Assembly: GCA_964449285.1 (NCBI GenBank)
Contig: CAYUZX010000014.1
Location: 1-60,916, forward strand
Reading direction: 5' to 3'
Length of the DNA: 60,916 nucleotides
Source of the DNA: QYOJ01 sp964449285
GTDB lineage: Bacteria > Bacteroidota > Bacteroidia > Bacteroidales > FEN-979
The translations under genes were made by a program, and so were the position numbers. The notes beneath the pieces are model-generated. The model was not told where the DNA came from and searched no databases. It saw nothing but the letters and a program-made list of their open reading frames with translations. Shown here piece after piece: positions 59,930-60,916 of this stretch (its first letter is position 1; each line of letters starts with the position of its first letter).

Positions 59930-60810
59930 CAGACTCCCATCACCTCAACATTATCATCTTTTCCGATTTTCGCAATCAATCCTTGCAGCACGCTTCCGGG
60001 GCCAACTTCGATGAATGTATCGGCGCCATCTGCAATCATTTGCTGAACCAGCTGGGTCCAGAGTACCGGCTCGGTTAGCTGGGCGATCAGGTTCTCTTTG
60101 ATCACCTGAGGGTTGTCAACACGTAGTGCTGTTGCATTCTGATAAACAGGGCAGATAGGTGGGCTAAACCAGGTATTGTGGATGGCCAGGGATAACTCAA
60201 TACGGGCCGGTTCCATCAAGAGTGAGTGGAATGCGCCTCCGACTTTCAGCGGAAGGGCTCTCCGGGCCCCGGCAGCTTTAATCTGTTCGCAGGCAATATC
60301 GATTCCTTTCAGGCTTCCTGAGATAACAAGTTGTCCAGGACTGTTATAATTTGCAGGGGCCACTATTTCATCGATGGAGGCACAGATCTCTCTGACTTTC
60401 TCGTCATCCAGGCCTATGATGGCAGCCATGGTGGATGGTTCTTTTTCACAGGCCTTTTGCATCGCTTGAGCCCGGGTTGAAACAAGCCTGAGCCCGTCTT
60501 CAAAGGTGAGCGCTTTGTTCGCCACCAAGGCAGAGAATTCGCCCAATGAATGCCCGGCAACCATATCTGGTTTGAAATCATCACCCAATGTAGCTGCCAG
60601 GATTACCGAATGAAGAAAGATAGCTGGTTGTGTAACGTTTGTTTGCCGAAGATCCTCATCAGTACCTCCAAACATCAGGTCAGTGATCCTGAACTCCAGG
60701 ATCTCATTCGCCTGCTCAAACATGGACCTGGCAACAGGGGAGTTCTCATACAAATCTTTCCCCATCCCTACAAACTGAGCTCCTTGCCCGGGAAAAACAT
60801 ATGCTTTCAT
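59929..60810 (-). CDS. fabD: malonyl-CoA:ACP transacylase
   Basis: 293 residues. Loads malonyl onto acyl carrier protein for fatty-acid synthesis. PGQGAQFVGMG at the N-terminus, the nucleophile Ser in AGHSLGEFSAL (~residue 91), Arg in the region TRAQAMQKA, His in GAFHSLLM and a C-terminal EVGPGSVLQGL. Normal length. It is convergent with rfbB and apparently monocistronic as far as the window shows. Confidence 0.96.
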   Translation of the reverse strand: MKAYVFPGQGAQFVGMGKDLYENSPVARSMFEQANEILEFRITDLMFGGTDEDLRQTNVTQPAIFLHSVILAATLGDDFKPDMVAGHSLGEFSALVANKALTFEDGLRLVSTRAQAMQKACEKEPSTMAAIIGLDDEKVREICASIDEIVAPANYNSPGQLVISGSLKGIDIACEQIKAAGARRALPLKVGGAFHSLLMEPARIELSLAIHNTWFSPPICPVYQNATALRVDNPQVIKENLIAQLTEPVLWTQLVQQMIADGADTFIEVGPGSVLQGLIAKIGKDDNVEVMGV

Positions 60811-60868
60811 CGATTCTAAATTCTTAATCCTAACTTCAAAAAATTGTTCATTTTACAATTTACCCCTC

Positions 60869-60916
60869 ACGTCTTACGTCTCACGTCTTACGTCTTACGT
60901 CTCACGTCTCACGTCT
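60869..60916. repeat. heptamer array ACGTCTT/ACGTCTC at the window end
   Basis: Six full units and one partial unit of ACGTCTY in perfect phase up to the last base; the same family as the repeat at the left edge of the 52780 gap (CTCACGT). The window ends inside it. Confidence 0.9.

Noticed and set aside
60869..60916. Possible CRISPR array
   Set aside because: The unit is 7 bp without spacers; no cas gene is in the window. It is a tandem heptamer array.

Overview
The window reads as a chromosomal piece of a Bacteroidota genome, most likely a Bacteroidales-like anaerobe and possibly a draft or metagenome assembly. Evidence: proteins with type IX secretion (T9SS) C-terminal sorting domains, a PorV/PorQ-type barrel, TonB-dependent receptor architecture, promoters of the Bacteroidota form TTTG-N19/20-TAnnTTTG, a bacterial geranylgeranylglyceryl phosphate synthase, and butyrate kinase and tryptophanase fermentation genes. 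Three runs of exactly 100 N (27862, 52780, 57671) are scaffold joins. No rRNA, tRNA, CRISPR array or complete insertion sequence was recognised.

Layout. 0.3-2.3 kb: a T9SS-exported SBBP-repeat protein and a small secreted protein. 2.6-10.8 kb (minus): one long operon, phosphopantetheinyl transferase - metH - metF - GGGP synthase - dipeptidyl peptidase IV, divergent from ahcY, so the methyl-cycle enzymes sit back to back. 13.4-22.6 kb: TonB-dependent receptor, a ~1,430-residue secreted protein of unknown function with a C-terminal T9SS/FlgD-like domain, and a PorV/PorQ-like barrel; this conserved-looking trio has no assigned function. 22.7-25.5 kb: greA, HIT protein, PurF-type amidotransferase. 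25.6-30.4 kb: selenium operon selU - cysteine desulfurase - selD - MFS. 30.4-37.3 kb: DUF1846 protein, an operon of M14 peptidase, outer-membrane barrel, Pmp3 peptide and membrane protein, then an Asp-box (sialidase-like) T9SS protein. 37.4-44.6 kb: a split RND efflux system (TetR-TolC on plus, adaptor-RND pump on minus) bracketed by two related TetR regulators. 44.7-51.0 kb: ECF sigma/anti-sigma pair, queD, mntP, free methionine sulfoxide reductase, tryptophanase, ptb-buk. 51.0-52.5 kb: gene remnants (FISUMP fragment, broken ORF6N gene) and a small coiled-coil membrane protein. 52.9-60.8 kb: elbB, a UDP-2,3-diacetamido-glucuronate pathway (aminotransferase, N-acetyltransferase, oxidoreductase, UDP-sugar dehydrogenase), galE, rfbB and fabD.

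The most unusual signal is not a gene. About fourteen loci carry short tandem arrays with a strict 7-bp period. The unit sequence changes between and even within arrays while the 7-bp phase is kept (for example 14 consecutive units at 35186-35283). The arrays sit at gene ends, often containing the stop codon. They supply the only usable start codon of mntP, displace the start of selD, and have entered the reading frames of an M14 peptidase and a cysteine desulfurase without closing them. Two of the three assembly gaps and the window end fall in such arrays. An 8-bp version built on AAATAGCGAA sits at the stop codons of several genes. These resemble in form the heptameric STRR repeats known from filamentous cyanobacteria, but the phase-locked change of unit sequence looks distinctive.
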